Under the pieces are notes generated by a model. It was not told the DNA's origin and searched no databases. It saw only the letters and a program-made list of their open reading frames with translations. A DNA stretch of 64,000 nt. It comes from Brugia malayi. Its lineage: Eukaryota; Nematoda; Chromadorea; Rhabditida; Onchocercidae. The DNA is taken from the NCBI RefSeq assembly GCF_000002995.4, contig NW_025062479.1, positions 7,865,721 to 7,929,720 of the forward strand, in the 5' to 3' direction. Shown piece after piece: positions 13,383 to 25,536 of this stretch; the first letter of the stretch is position 1; each line of letters begins with the position of its first letter. A program made the translations under genes and the position numbers.

Positions 13383-15170
13383 TGGAGAACAAAGGCAAAC
13401 TATTGTCCGTCATTCCATGAAATGAGACCCATTGTTAATCATAAGAATTCTACTTCATAAAAAACTGATAATAGTGGTTAAATTTCTCGATCTTTCATTC
13501 ATATCAATAACAAGTGGGATGTGATGCGTTTCTATTTAATCGAATAATAGAAGATGTCACGATGACTTAGACGGCATACTTAGCGTAGCTTCATTTGGTT
13601 TCACGTCTAGATTTCAAAAGTGGATTTGTCAAATTTTTCTCTGAGGAAAGATAAAGCATAGAGTAGCAGACAAATAATGATACTTTTTTTTTTCAGGGTT
13701 TTCATTTATAATACACTCTTAGTAAAGGATACTGTACAATAAAAAGTTCTCATGATTTATAAAGTTTGTCATCTCACTGTGCTCTACTTTACTGCTAATC
13801 TTAATAAGGTTGCCAAAATAAAATGTGTAAGAACTTCCAAGTAGCATGATTTCGTTATATCTCCAGTTGTTTTGGAAAAGCCTTCTGTGTTTTGCTCAGC
13901 TTTGTTTTAATCTTTCAATTTTTATTTGTTATACATTATTTTGATCCTTAAGCTGGAACAAAAATATCTAATCTCTTAGTCTGCCTGAAAACATAAAAAC
14001 CATACAGGAAAGTCCCAATTTTAATTTCACGGCAGTCAGAATAAATAATTTAGGTGCCTCCAAGTCAAAAATTATTCTGCTCAACTGGATTCATAATACT
14101 TCTTACTGCAATTCCGGCAAATAGTATATTCCATTCTACGGATGGACTCCATTCGTCAGATAATGCAAGCTGTTAGACCTCATCCCACTGTGGAAACCTG
14201 AATTCCGGAAGCCTCAACACTACTAGCAGTCTGAAAAAAGGGTACTAAAGGAAGCCGACCCAGGCCGGCAGTATTTCTCCTTTCATAATAGATCTAATAG
14301 AATCTTACATTACATCTGCAAGGAAAAGATTCTCGATTTTTATATGGATCAAATTACTAACAGCATTCTATCGAAAGACGCCGTAATCACACATCAATGA
14401 AAATAAACGGTGACAGTGAATTTAAACCTTCACAAATGAACCTAATGGCTCTCCTCCAATATAAATTTGAATATTTTGTAATTCCCAGTAAGTGTTCAAA
14501 ACTTAGACACTCGAAAAATAGTGGAAAATGGATGAAACAGTGAATTCTCAAAATGATTAAACTGAGTACATTTGAAAGAAACCGAACATACAATCACTGT
14601 AATTTGCAATTTTGCAAATGAGCACATTACTCAAACATGTATTACAAAACACAAATACAGAACAAGTAGCAATTGATCTTTCCTACCAAAGAATATATCC
14701 ACTGAGCTGTTATAGCAGGGTTTTACTCGCAAATAGATCAGTATTCAAACGTCATTCCATGTACCACCCGAATAATACACTGCAATTGACTGCTTCAAAA
14801 GATTTTTAGAATCCAGTTAGTATTTCGAACCATTTGGGATGCGCGACAATAAAAGTTCCCATTTCTACTGCATCAGTCAAGGAATACTTCTACCAAAATC
14901 GTTACAAACTAGTACAACCATAACCATTCTAATATTCTACGACAACTTTATTAAACCGATTTACCACCAATCCGACCCACTTTTGAAGCACTATCTTCAG
15001 GAACTGCAACCACATTCTGCGCCTAAAAGTATCATTTCTGCATTATAAATATGCCATTAAACTTCTTTAAATTAATTGAAATGTCTGATGTAACCGCATT
15101 AAAAATGTTGCATTGTTGAGTAGTGAGAAGCGAGAATTTTATGTCATAGCGACAAAAACTGAGCATATCA
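13383..15170. other. Convergent intergenic region
   Basis: This is the spacer between the 3' ends of the Ig receptor (+) and the TRABID-like gene (-). I see no exon-like frame with splice signals and no repeat. A minus-strand AATAAA at 14947-14952 lies about 220 bases beyond the proposed TRABID-like stop and could serve it. Confidence 0.5.
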
Positions 15171-18100
15171 TTAGAAATTCTTAAAATTCACCGCTTCGAC
15201 CCAATTCGAAACTAGGAAAGAACAATCGAAGTATCCCAAAATGCAATATGATAGACCCACAAGCAAGAATAGAAAAAATGTTACCTCGCAATCCTCGTGA
15301 ATTATTTTTGGGAAATGCGCTTTAATCCAGTCTTCTGAAGAAATTGCAGTTTTAGTTTCATGAGCTTCGCTACCGAAAATGCAGTCAATTTACCATGAGT
15401 GCATATATAAACATTGAAAGTTCTAAAGAATTTTAGATAAGGACTTACTCCACAACAGAAAGCCCATATCATTCTTTGCATGAGGTGCACCAAATGTTGA
15501 ATGATAAATCCATTGTTGCCCGTTCCAATCAACATCAACAACAATGTTGTCCTTAACGAAATCTTCCGCTTCTTTTGCATCCATCGCAAATTGCACGTAC
15601 TCCGTAAGAGGATAAGGTGGACAGCGTATATAGCGATAAATGCGTGATGGACGACCCATATCTACTCTTCCTAAACCATAAAAATTTAAATAGTTTCAAC
15701 TTAGTCCTTTCAACTTTATACACATGACAAACCCGCAGATCAAGAACAACTAATATTCCTGGTACAACGGAAAACCCAAATCATTCTTTCTATAAGGCCA
15801 AATGTTGAATGATAAATCCACTGCTGCCCGTTACGATCCACATCAGCAACAATTTGTCCTTAAAGAAATCTATCGCTTCCTTTGTGTCCATCGCAAACTA
15901 CATTACCGATCATTGGGATCTTTTCAATGGATAGTCGCTGTAGTTCTGTTTTATTCGAAAAAAAAAAAAAAAACTAACTAGGGTATATTAATGATTTTAA
16001 CTTTACGTACAATTACTTTTTTTTACACTTGGAGCAGTAAAATCTAACAATATAATGGAACTAACCAACAACAGGACGTGGAGGTAAGATAAGAGCATAA
16101 AAATTTCCATTAGTATAGCCGAGTAACAAAGGTGGGCACAATCGGTAATTGTTCAAACCAGGCAATTGTGGGTAAAACCCTTCAACCGGATGTTTCCAAC
16201 CACCAGGACGTCCATCTCGAGCGGGAAATGGGTTTAATTTTGACGATTCAATAGGAAATACAATGATTGGACGATTCAATACTTGTGCCAGAACGAGTAC
16301 ATGAATCTGAAACATTACTCAGATATAGACACCTGACTTAGACAAGTGTAACCAAGTCTTGCAAACATTCCCTTCAATTTCGCTATAACAATTAATAGTA
16401 ATAATAATAACATATAAACATATAAAAAAATTGCAAATACCTGCTCTAACGGGAAACCAGGGTCACTACACTCAATAATGCTTGACCAATGACGTTGCAT
16501 CATCCAAATATCAAAATTTAATCCAAGTTTCATTAAAGAAGCTGCCCACCGACCACGAAAGCTAAAAATTTGATGGAAGAACGAAGGCGCTATTTCATAT
16601 TTCTATTTCAGTTTAAAAGGTAAGTGTACCTCCTGATGGAATTAGAATTAGTCAATGAAATTAAAAAGTGGAAAAGGAGTAAAATTTAGTTTAAATAAAC
16701 TTACTTGGTTTCCATTGCATATAACGTGTGGTATAGTGCATCACGAAGCGTATTGCTCTTGTCAATTACACCCCACAATGCCTGAAAGAAAATAAGCAAT
16801 AAACTTTTAAGAAGTTTCATTAGCTCTTTACATCACTTTTATTAGTTTGTTCCAACAGATATCTTGGCTTAGATATTAACAAAATTATATACAGATAAAC
16901 CTGTGAAACCGCATCCACGAGACTATGTCCTCCTCCACGATTTCGTAACAGTACTGGTGCATAAGTTTGACAGCTTGTTGGTCCTGACAAAGAGTACGCA
17001 TCCATACAACACACTGTATCAAGAACTTCTAAAATTGAAACCACAGGTACATTACAAGGTGTACCAGATTTTCGTCCTAAGTACTTTCCTTTTTCATTTT
17101 TTAACTCCGAGATACTAGTAGTAAAAACAATAATTCTCATGATGAACTCAAGACTTTGAAAAAAATTATAGAATAATGCTTACTGTAGCAGATTCATTTG
17201 TAAAAAACAATCATAATATTCAAAATCTTACGACGATCGTCGAGATCCATGAGGACGCGTAAGTTACTTTCACCAGAAACTACCCAAGGTCGCAAATCAT
17301 AAATCGCTGAAAAAATTTTTGGGAAAAAGTCTTTCACGTTCAAGGTAAATCAGCTTAGTACGAATTTAACCCAGACCGTCCAAAATAATGATACCGATCT
17401 ATCGGCTGCGATAATAACTGTTTCCAACTAAATAGTTTGATATGCATCACAGGTAATGGTGATGTATCAGCAACAGGCAGAATACTGACATTTTCATTAA
17501 TAAAAAAATACCATTCGGTAAAGTAAACAAGGCATTATTGTTGGCGACACGTGTCATATCATAATCTTCATACATACTTTCGCGTATTTTCTTGTGGATT
17601 TCATCAGAACAATCACCACTTGCTCCAAAAAATAAATAGTACGATAATTATAAGAATGTAATAATTGCAGTGCAATTCATTATTAATTTTCTTTTTAAAA
17701 GTAAGAAGAGCATTCTTAATCACAACCCACAAAGCAAACGTTTGTCAAGAAAAATCAGAATAATAAAGGAAATAACAAGTTAAAGGAAAAAATTTACTTA
17801 ATATAAGGTAATCTATATTTTCAAAAAAAAAAAAACTCAAAACGTAGGTGGTAGGTTCTACTTATAAAAGCCAATGTTTGGTTTACCAGATGGAAAAGAA
17901 ACCGATGAATACCTAGTCCTGGGATTGCAACTGTGCAAGATAAGGAATCAGTGAAAAATCTTGGCACACTTGCCAAAGTCCTGCTGTTCTTGCTTCGAAT
18001 GATATCAATAATTGAGCGATTGACAACTGTTAATGCACTTTCCTCATCAATATCGTTCAACAACATCGTCTGAAAATGCAGTGATTAAAAAAAAAAAACC

Positions 18101-19676
18101 CTAAAATAGTATTTTAGTACGTATCGTAAGAAACAAAGCAGAACTCTATATACAGCAAAAAGATTCGCACAGAAAAATTCTCATAAACTTCATATATCAC
18201 TTTTTTTTTCGAGTAAAGAGTGGACAGTAACACGAGGAATACGTCTCAGAATATCAAAAGTTCCAGTTAGTGCAATTTAAAACAATTACATGTTGGTTAC
18301 ATGTAATTTTAGAAGTCTTATGCAACTAATGGACAAAGTAGTAAAAACGCATTACGACAGGAATTGCTTCATAAGCATTGCTTTGTTCTGTCTTTATATG
18401 CAAATGTACTTCTATGACTACAGTCAGGGAATATGATAAATCAAGAATCCTGGTAGTTGTGATTCTGTTGATAAATAGCATAAACGTATTCAGTTTTGGC
18501 CATACAGTACATGTGCAACAGAAACAGCAGAGAATGCGTTAGACTAAATGTTGGAGACCATTAAAAATTAACCTCAAAGCCATTAATTCTTCGATTGCCT
18601 TCGCCATAATGATAAATGTAATGAATAAGTTTAGCTTCAGCATCACTACTTTGTCGGAGGATTTCAGCACATGTTTCCAAAAATGATGCACAACCCGTAT
18701 CAACCTGCATGTTATTTCAGCTAATATGATAATGATGAAATAAAAGCAATCAGTCAGAAAACAGACATACTATAAAACTGAAAACTTCATAACTTACTGA
18801 TTTATTTAGATGACAAAGGTACATATCGAGAAAGGTAATTCGTTTATTTAAATTTACATTAATTGCGTTTCCAACCCCATGATGGTCATCACCCTCTACT
18901 CCAGCAAAATCTAAAATACTGTCAGTTATGGAAATTGTAATGGTCTTGGACAAAGGACAACATGAATTTTATTTTCTCGGCAAACTTGATAGAATGAATT
19001 GTTATGGGTAAAGCACTCATGTCATATGGTCGGAAAATTATGCACATAAAATATATGGTAGGATTCATTATCCTACAGTAATACTTTCACAAAGACTGGA
19101 TTGTGTAAGAGTGCTTATGCTAGAAAAGGAAAAAAAAGAATCATCAATTAAAAACCTTTTGTAGTTTTTTCCGCATATTCTGGTAGGTTATCAGTTTCTT
19201 TCCTGATTAAGGAACGACATGCTGCAATATCGCTTTCTCCTCAAAAAAAAAAAAAAAAAAAGAAACTTCCAACTATCTCATATGGGTGAGCAAAAGTATT
19301 TTTTACACAAGTATTCAGTTTTCCTAATTCTATTTGATATCACAGCTTACGTGAAAAAATAAAAAATGAAATCTTTTTAGAATGAAATATGTGTAAAACT
19401 AGGTGAACTGAATAAAGTTTGAGTTTGGGAAGTACCACTACATAAAACTTGAATAAAGTTACACTACATATAACGTAAATAAAGCAAACCATAAGAATCC
19501 TGACCAATGATGTCGCTTCCAATCCCCACAGATACATAATCCTTTGGTGTACCACACATCGTGCAGTGTTTAACGTTTGGCCAGTTTTTGTAAGTACATT
19601 GCGAACAATCCCATTTATGCAGAGCTTTTCCTAACTTTTCAACTTGTTCAAAATCGATTGAACATTCATCTGACAT
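15171..19676 (-). CDS. TRABID/ZRANB1-like protein: NZF finger, AnkUBD, catalytically dead OTU domain
   Basis: Vertebrate TRABID cleaves K29/K33-linked (and K63) ubiquitin chains. Here the ATG at 19676 starts a protein with one RanBP2/NZF finger (WDCSQCTYKN...HCTMC, 19510-19620). An ankyrin-like ubiquitin-binding region follows, with exons about 19162-19235, 18788-18925, 18572-18707 and 17880-18075. The OTU domain then runs over exons about 17480-17630, 17225-17310, 16894-17080, 16706-16785, 16443-16570 and 16063-16313. The segment ALWGVIDKSNTLRDAL and the segment IHVLVLAQVLNRPIIV align well with TRABID. Where TRABID has GDC (catalytic Cys443), codons at 16934-16942 read GHS. Where it has GYTRGHF (catalytic His585), the sequence reads GYTNGNF. 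The C-terminal exon at 15447-15675 joins a last exon starting about 15341, with a stop at 15171-15173 if it is read through. It is probably a ubiquitin-binding pseudoenzyme. Some exon edges and the C-terminus are uncertain. Confidence 0.8.
15768..15905 (-). pseudogene. Decayed duplicate of the TRABID-like exon at 15447-15675
   Basis: Inside the intron between the exons at 16063 and 15675 lies a roughly 135-base copy of 15462-15600. Long identical blocks are shared, for example the segment encoding QQWIYHSTF. Relative to the intact exon it has a one-base deletion near 15854 and a net four-base deletion near 15793-15798. Frame is therefore lost, and no matching splice donor is seen. It is best explained as a tandem exon duplication that has decayed, rather than a usable alternative exon. 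Confidence 0.8.
18284..18308. repeat. Short perfect palindrome in a TRABID-like intron
   Basis: Ten-base arms AATTACATGT and ACATGTAATT flank a five-base spacer. No function is apparent. Confidence 0.8.
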
Positions 19677-19683
19677 TTTATAA

Positions 19684-19777
19684 TTGAAGCTGGATAAAAT
19701 GACAAGAGAAATTAAAGAAAGAAAAAAAAAAAAAACACTGCCCCCAAAGAGTTATTGGGAAATAATATGAAAATCAC
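19684..19777 (-). promoter_or_regulatory. Putative intercistronic region with spliced-leader acceptor
   Basis: On the minus strand, AATAAA at 19783-19778 is followed by a long T/C tract and an acceptor TTTTATCCAG ending at 19690. The downstream ATG starts 13 bases later at 19676. The gap of about 88 bases between poly(A) signal and acceptor is the spacing expected in nematode operons. An ordinary intron here would join the two ORFs out of frame, as set out in the findings. Confidence 0.45.
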
Positions 19778-19783
19778 TTTATT
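19778..19783 (-). terminator. AATAAA poly(A) signal of the two-NZF ORF
   Basis: The hexamer lies three bases past the TGA stop (19788-19786) of the upstream two-finger ORF, on the minus strand. Confidence 0.5.
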
Positions 19784-19785
19784 TT

Positions 19786-20085
19786 TCAAAACTTGTGACC
19801 TTTGCAGGCAAATTCTTTCTCATCTTCAGCATCAAAAACAGCAGGGCGTCTACACATACACACCGCACAATGACGAGATTTCAGAACATTCATGTATGTG
19901 CAGTCCGGACAAGGCCATCGTTGTTCACTTTCTTCACCACCACAAACAGCACTGGAAGTACAGGGTGGCTCAGTAATAAAAACTGAATGTCGTGGAGTGC
20001 GACACATCGTACATGCCCTTGCCGTTTGAAAATTCGCGTAAGTACACTGTGAACAGGCCCACTTTTCTGTTACATCACTTGCCAT
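19786..20085 (-). CDS. Small protein with two NZF (RanBP2-type) ubiquitin-binding fingers
   Basis: The 99-residue frame starts at the ATG at 20085, preceded seven bases upstream by TTTTTTGCAG, a good trans-splice acceptor. It holds two tandem NZF fingers: WACSQCTYAN...ACTMC near residues 9-30 and WPCPDCTYMN...HCAVC near residues 63-85. NZF fingers bind ubiquitin and in vertebrate TRABID are the first two of three. Here the frame ends with TGA and an AATAAA right after. The third finger, AnkUBD and OTU domain are in the next ORF downstream. Either this is a separate cistron (fission of TRABID) or I have missed an in-frame splice joining them. The only GT near the end (19799) does not give the right phase. 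Confidence 0.7.
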   Translation of the reverse strand: MASDVTEKWACSQCTYANFQTARACTMCRTPRHSVFITEPPCTSSAVCGGEESEQRWPCPDCTYMNVLKSRHCAVCMCRRPAVFDAEDEKEFACKGHKF

Positions 20086-20091
20086 TTTGTC

Positions 20092-20103
20092 CTGCAAAAA
20101 ACC
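20092..20103 (-). promoter_or_regulatory. Probable spliced-leader acceptor of the two-NZF ORF
   Basis: On the minus strand, GGTTTTTTGCAG is followed by GACAAA and then ATG at 20085. A pyrimidine-rich acceptor within ten bases of the start codon is the nematode signature for leader trans-splicing. Confidence 0.5.
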
Positions 20104-22766
20104 TTAAGTTTGGGAAAGTTTTTTTCGTCTCATCATCATTAATTTCTATCAGCACAGTTAACAGATATAATAGCAGTAATGAAGTGAGTGAGCTTCCAGA
20201 TGACCAGCGATGCATGCTTCAGTTCATTGAATATTAAATGTTTCATATCATAATTTTAGAAATTAAATGAAACATGCTTCATAGACGATAATGCTCTTTC
20301 ATATAACCACCTCCATTTTAGTATCTATCACCGAATTTCGTCTAAACACTAGTAAACATAATAAGCAGAGAACATATAAATATTTCCTTCTACAGAGTCC
20401 AGTTTTTTTAGAGAAAACATAAGGGGGGAATAATAAGTCAGTTTGGTGAATAGCAAAAATCTGAAACGTCCTCGTCAGAAAATTTCCTTTTACAAATTAA
20501 AAACATAGACAAATAAAAAAAAACTCTCTAAATGCCAAAAGAATACATTACACTGACAAAATAAAAAATTTATGCCTCAGAGCAACTCAACAGACAGCTA
20601 ACTATCACCACACTGAAATCCAAAAACAAGGAGTCAGTATTAAATCGAGACCTTGTGCATATTCATACGAATGGACAATGCGCATTGTATTTCATATCTT
20701 TAAAAGCATTCTAGAAGTGCTACACGTCAAATATATATTGCTCTAAGTACATTTTTACCTTCCAATCATGTTCAGTTCCCATTTATTATTTTGTACCTTC
20801 TACTAGAAATTTAATCCATATAACTTCTGCGTACATGAATCAGTTTAGCTCAGGAATGCAAGATATGTGCGAAACTGCTTCCAAAGAAATGTAAATCATG
20901 TTTTCTTTGGAACAGGCACAGTCAGTATGTTATTCCTCTAAATCTGCTCTGAAAACAGTTTCAGTCCACATAAGCGCAAAATGCGCTGAAGATAAAAAAT
21001 GCAAGTACGATCATTCATAGTTAAAGCTGCGAAGTGGAAAACTATTCCTAAATATATTTACGCCTTTACCGATCGATTTCATGCCTCACTCCATGATATT
21101 ATCGCACGTATCAATCACGATCTTTAATGGAACTTTATAAATGATTTCCTAATGACCACACCATGATAATTTTGCAATATCATCGGAACCCAAAACCTTC
21201 CAACAAGTCCGTTCACAAACAACGACTAACTAGAATTAACACAGGTATAATATTTAACGCGGCCCCGTAGTAAAGGAACAGCTTATAAAGGCGGATGATG
21301 GGTGGTTGATTGGAGGGTGCCTTCATAAGTGGCATAGGTTGGAAGTGGTAAATGTTTTGTGTGAGGATGAAGGTTTGTATCTCTCAAAAAGTTGTAGTGG
21401 CAAGTGCATCGGCGACGCTGATATTAGCTTTATATAATTAGTCTTTTTGCAGTTGTCACCAGTACCTTCGAAACCACCAAAGTCATTGTAAGCATTTTCA
21501 CTGTATCACGATTTTTTAATCATCCCGCTTCTGGCTCAAATTTATCAGATCGTTTACACATCCTTGCTGAAAATTATCAGAAATTTGTTAACTATTGGAA
21601 GAAAGTTGTAACCGTTATTCCCTCGTCATTTCTTACTTCATCTTCACGCAATGTCTTCTTACTAAAATTTCTAATCTTTCATCGAATTTTTGTGCCTGTA
21701 AGCTACAATGATGAAAAGTATAGCAGGAAAACAATACTGGGGCAAAAAAGAGTACAAAAATGTAAAAACCTACCTTCGTTGAAACAATATGAAATTGCGA
21801 AAAAAAGTGCGCAAGGAGAGTTCAAACAATGACAGTTATAATTGAGTTGATAATTTTACTCCCATCTTCGGCACTATTTTGTCGCAGTAATTTCTGTGGG
21901 AATAATCGCTTCAGTCAAACAGTTGGCTTAGTAAAATGTAGATGCTTTTTGCTGCAACTAACAACGTGGGTAGTTAGCTTATTTATGCACGCGCAGTTTT
22001 TCACGTGATATGTCATTTTCTGAGAGAGAGAGAGAGGAAGAGCAAAAGTTGGTTTTTTCATTCGTCTTAATTTGAAAGCGTCAATGTATTAGTTAGTGAT
22101 CCTAAAAAGCGGTCGACACCTGCACTCTGTTCATATACGGTAATATATCTTTTATATAAACCATCGTTCCTCCACAAAATAAATGAAGTTATTGAATTCG
22201 ACAAGTTAATATTAAATGAATTTAGTTTGGTGAAGGGTTTTCACAAACTAATATGGAGCATACTTGAAATGCTGACGGCAAAATAACTGTCTTAAATAGT
22301 TTCATCTTTATGATATACACTTACTGGAACAGCTGAGTCCATCAAAATTTTTTGGTCGTCTAGTGCTAGACATAATAATGACAGGTTTTTAGTTGCAAAC
22401 TGCGTAGTATTCTTTTAGAGACTGAATAGCTTCCAGTCTACTTAACTTTTCACCTGCAATACTCCTGATCATTACCGCTAACTTGTTTATTGTTTTGTTA
22501 TGAATTACAAAGTTTTTTTTTTTTCCTAGTCAACAAATAATTTGGCTTTTCATGCAATGAAAATTGAAAACTGCCCGAAAGATTGTTTTAAAACTTAGTA
22601 ATATTATTAGTAATGTCTCATATGATAAGAGAAATAGATAAATGTTATGGAAGGGTAATGAAATTCCATCCATCGCCACTCAATTAAAGTCACTGGTAGC
22701 TCCATATTCCATAACCTACGCATTTCAATGTTTGGGAAGTCCGCATTCCCATATATTGCGGGCGCG

Positions 22767-22773
22767 GCCAATC
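22767..22773 (+). promoter_or_regulatory. CCAAT box upstream of DCAF1
   Basis: GCCAATC sits in the locally GC-rich patch GGGCGCGGCCAATCTG, about 245 bases upstream of the putative DCAF1 leader acceptor. It is a plausible proximal promoter element; assignment is by position only. Confidence 0.3.
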
Positions 22774-23010
22774 TGTTATCAGTGGCTTATTGAAACTTGA
22801 AAAAGTTCCGGGTTTGTGCAAAACGTGTATATATTAGGGATTTGTTTTTCTTATGTTACGGTATATTAAGCTACGACAAGTGAGTTGAAAGGTGTTAAGT
22901 AAAGTAAAACATAACAGATCTTAAATGCACTGATTCCGAAAATGAAGTTTGTACTTCGCGATTTTATTATTCAATTCCACACTTTCTATTCTTGTTTTAC
23001 ATTTAGATCA

Positions 23011-23017
23011 TTTCCAG
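23011..23017 (+). promoter_or_regulatory. Probable spliced-leader acceptor of DCAF1
   Basis: TTTCCAG ends 17 bases before the DCAF1 ATG at 23035, after a pyrimidine-rich stretch. This is consistent with trans-splicing of the leader onto a very short 5' UTR. Confidence 0.45.
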
Positions 23018-23034
23018 ATTAATTTTGTATTTCG

Positions 23035-25503
23035 ATGTTTGCTCCGTCGCGGTCGAACCACGGGACACATGCGACTCATCTGCCTCATCCAAGCCAGTCG
23101 AGCGCTGCGGGAGAATTGCAAGCTATTCTCGCTGTTTGGGAAGCTGAGAATGATAATGCTTCATTCAGTGCCAAACTATCTATTATAAGGTTTCCGTCGT
23201 TTTTTTTTTTAGGACCGAGAAAACGGTGTTTATTTCTTGAGAAAACTTCGAAATAATTTGGTTGTTGGGGTTATCACCATTGCTTTCTCGGCCAATTTTA
23301 TTGGTTGATTTTGACTGAATCATTTTGACTCATTAAAAGATTGCAGACTTTCGGAATTAATAGAAGAAGCAACTGATGATTTTTTGAAGCAAGATCCTGA
23401 CCCTTTGGATGGTCGTCATCCGGCTAAAACATATCCTTCTTGTATCCTGGGCCACCTGCTAAAAGTTATCAGTCGCTACGAAGAATTCATGAACAAGGTT
23501 AGAAAAAGTTGTACTGTGTGATGAATTTCATACAAATTATAACATTCTTTGCTAAATTTGATTGCATGATTTTTCATTCAAACATTCTAAGTGCACTTTG
23601 TAATTTCATTACTCGTTTTTTACGCTGCTGATTCCATGTATCTCAAAACTTTTCTTCTAGCTTCTTGTGTCTTATCTGATGTCGCGCGATGATGTTGAAT
23701 TAAATATTGCCTCCGCAAGATTGTTGCTCAATATTATTCCCGGTTTAGATTCTACTGTCTTATCCGTAAGTTTTAGTAACTGATACTTTGTCCAGAACTT
23801 TTAATTGATATTTCTACCTCCTCATGAAAACATAGTTCAAAAATACTTCACAAAAGTTTTCGGAATTTGATTCGTATATGAAAATATTTCAGGAGCCAGA
23901 AGGTTTGATACCGCAACTTTATAGATGGGCAGAAAACGATGCAACCAATTGTTATTTGAGGGCGTACTCTTTTGGTCTGCTTGCTGCCGCCTTAGATGTA
24001 ACAAGTGTTGCAAGTAGTCTTAAATTAGAAAATTCTGCTCTCATTCCAATTGCACTACGGCGTTTAAAGGATTTGTTTGTAAGTTATTTTGTCTTTTGGT
24101 AGTAGTTTTACATCGTAAAAAGTTATGATTAATATATTAATATATCTGTTAAACTTGTAGACTGTTCCCTTTATTTTTATTTTGTACGTTTTCTAGGAAC
24201 AAATGGAAAAAGAGAAACAAGAAACTGCGGAAATATCAGAACCAGATAAGGAAAATAAAGAGGAAAATGTTGAAGATAGTGGTCCATTTGCTGGTATGTC
24301 CCGAGAAATATTCCATAGCGGTGAAAGACCTTCACTGGCTGATGTTGGTTATTTTTTAAAGTACTGCATGATAAATGAAAGAAAGAATAAGCAAAAAAAA
24401 GTGAAAATATTAAACGAAGTCAGCGTATTCATAAAATATGTGCAGAAATAGAATTATTACTAGGAATCGCTTGCAGTGGAACGCTAATTGCGGTTATCAA
24501 TGTGATGCGGCTGAAATTTAAATCACGTGTTATAAAATGTAACTAAAATACATCAGTGCTTGCCGGACAGTTTCTTTATGTTAATAGCTATGTTTTCGTT
24601 GGGTTGCACTGAAAAATCTTAACAAATTTAATTTTTAAAAAAGTTCAATATTTTTAAGAAGCTTGATTTATCATAGGTTTTAAAGGAACGCGAAACAGCA
24701 AAGTACTGTGGAGAGGAAGCGTCAGGGCCATCTTTTGCCGTTATTGCGAACAATTTTACTGGATCATTGTACAGTGAAGAAAGAAAATCCATCCTAAGAA
24801 TATGGTTTATTTCAGTGTTTTTTTTTTTCTTTGTTGTTGTTGTTGATGTCTTATAAAAATTTTCTTCAAGATAAGAAACTGTTAAACTTCTTTGTTGACA
24901 GTTTGTGTAGTTTTAGTGAACCGATCTACGAATCTTCTGTATCCGAGAATCTAGAACTATCCGTACCACCGCGGAAAAAAGTTAGACTGGATAGAGAACA
25001 ACACGCTAGTTTTTATGAAGTTTGTACAAATTAGTTATTTTTCTGAATAAATTTCGCATTTTCATTCATTTTTCATGTTGCACTTGATTTCTCTTACTAC
25101 CTGTTCTCTTGATTTTCTTATTGTCTTTTTTTTTTCTACCCCTCGAAAAAGTTGTTTTTTGATTAGATTAAAGATCGGTTTGTTTTCGACAAATATTTAA
25201 ACACATAAAAAGTACCTTTTACATTATTTATATGACACTGGAAGATTCATGACATTAATATGACTTCTAATTTTTTTGTCTTCAGACTCGTAGCTCAAGC
25301 ACATCGCTGGGATCATTTATTGAAGGAAAGAGTAATAGTCAGTGGGCTGTAATGCAAAAACGACGTCTGGGAGAATACCGAATCTTTCCTTTAACAACTG
25401 TTATGGAACAGCGCCTAATTATTCAGTATCTTACACCTATTGGAGAATATCAGGATGTGCTGTATTTGCTTCTTTCTTGCGATAGTTTACTACCGAGTAT
25501 TTC

Positions 25504-25536
<33 letters not shown>

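Larger units (their letters stand above)
20086..23034. other. Divergent intergenic/promoter region between NZF/TRABID-like locus and DCAF1
   Basis: About 2.9 kb separates two ubiquitin-system genes read in opposite directions. It contains a (GA)7 run at about 22022-22036, a slightly GC-richer patch near 21260-21420 and a CCAAT box near the DCAF1 side. No exon or RNA gene is recognised. Confidence 0.5.

Noticed and set aside
17835..17865. let-7-like string GTAGGTGGTAGGTTCTACTT
   Set aside because: It differs from let-7 in the seed (GGTGG rather than GGTAG) and overlaps the 3' part of a TRABID-like exon/intron border.
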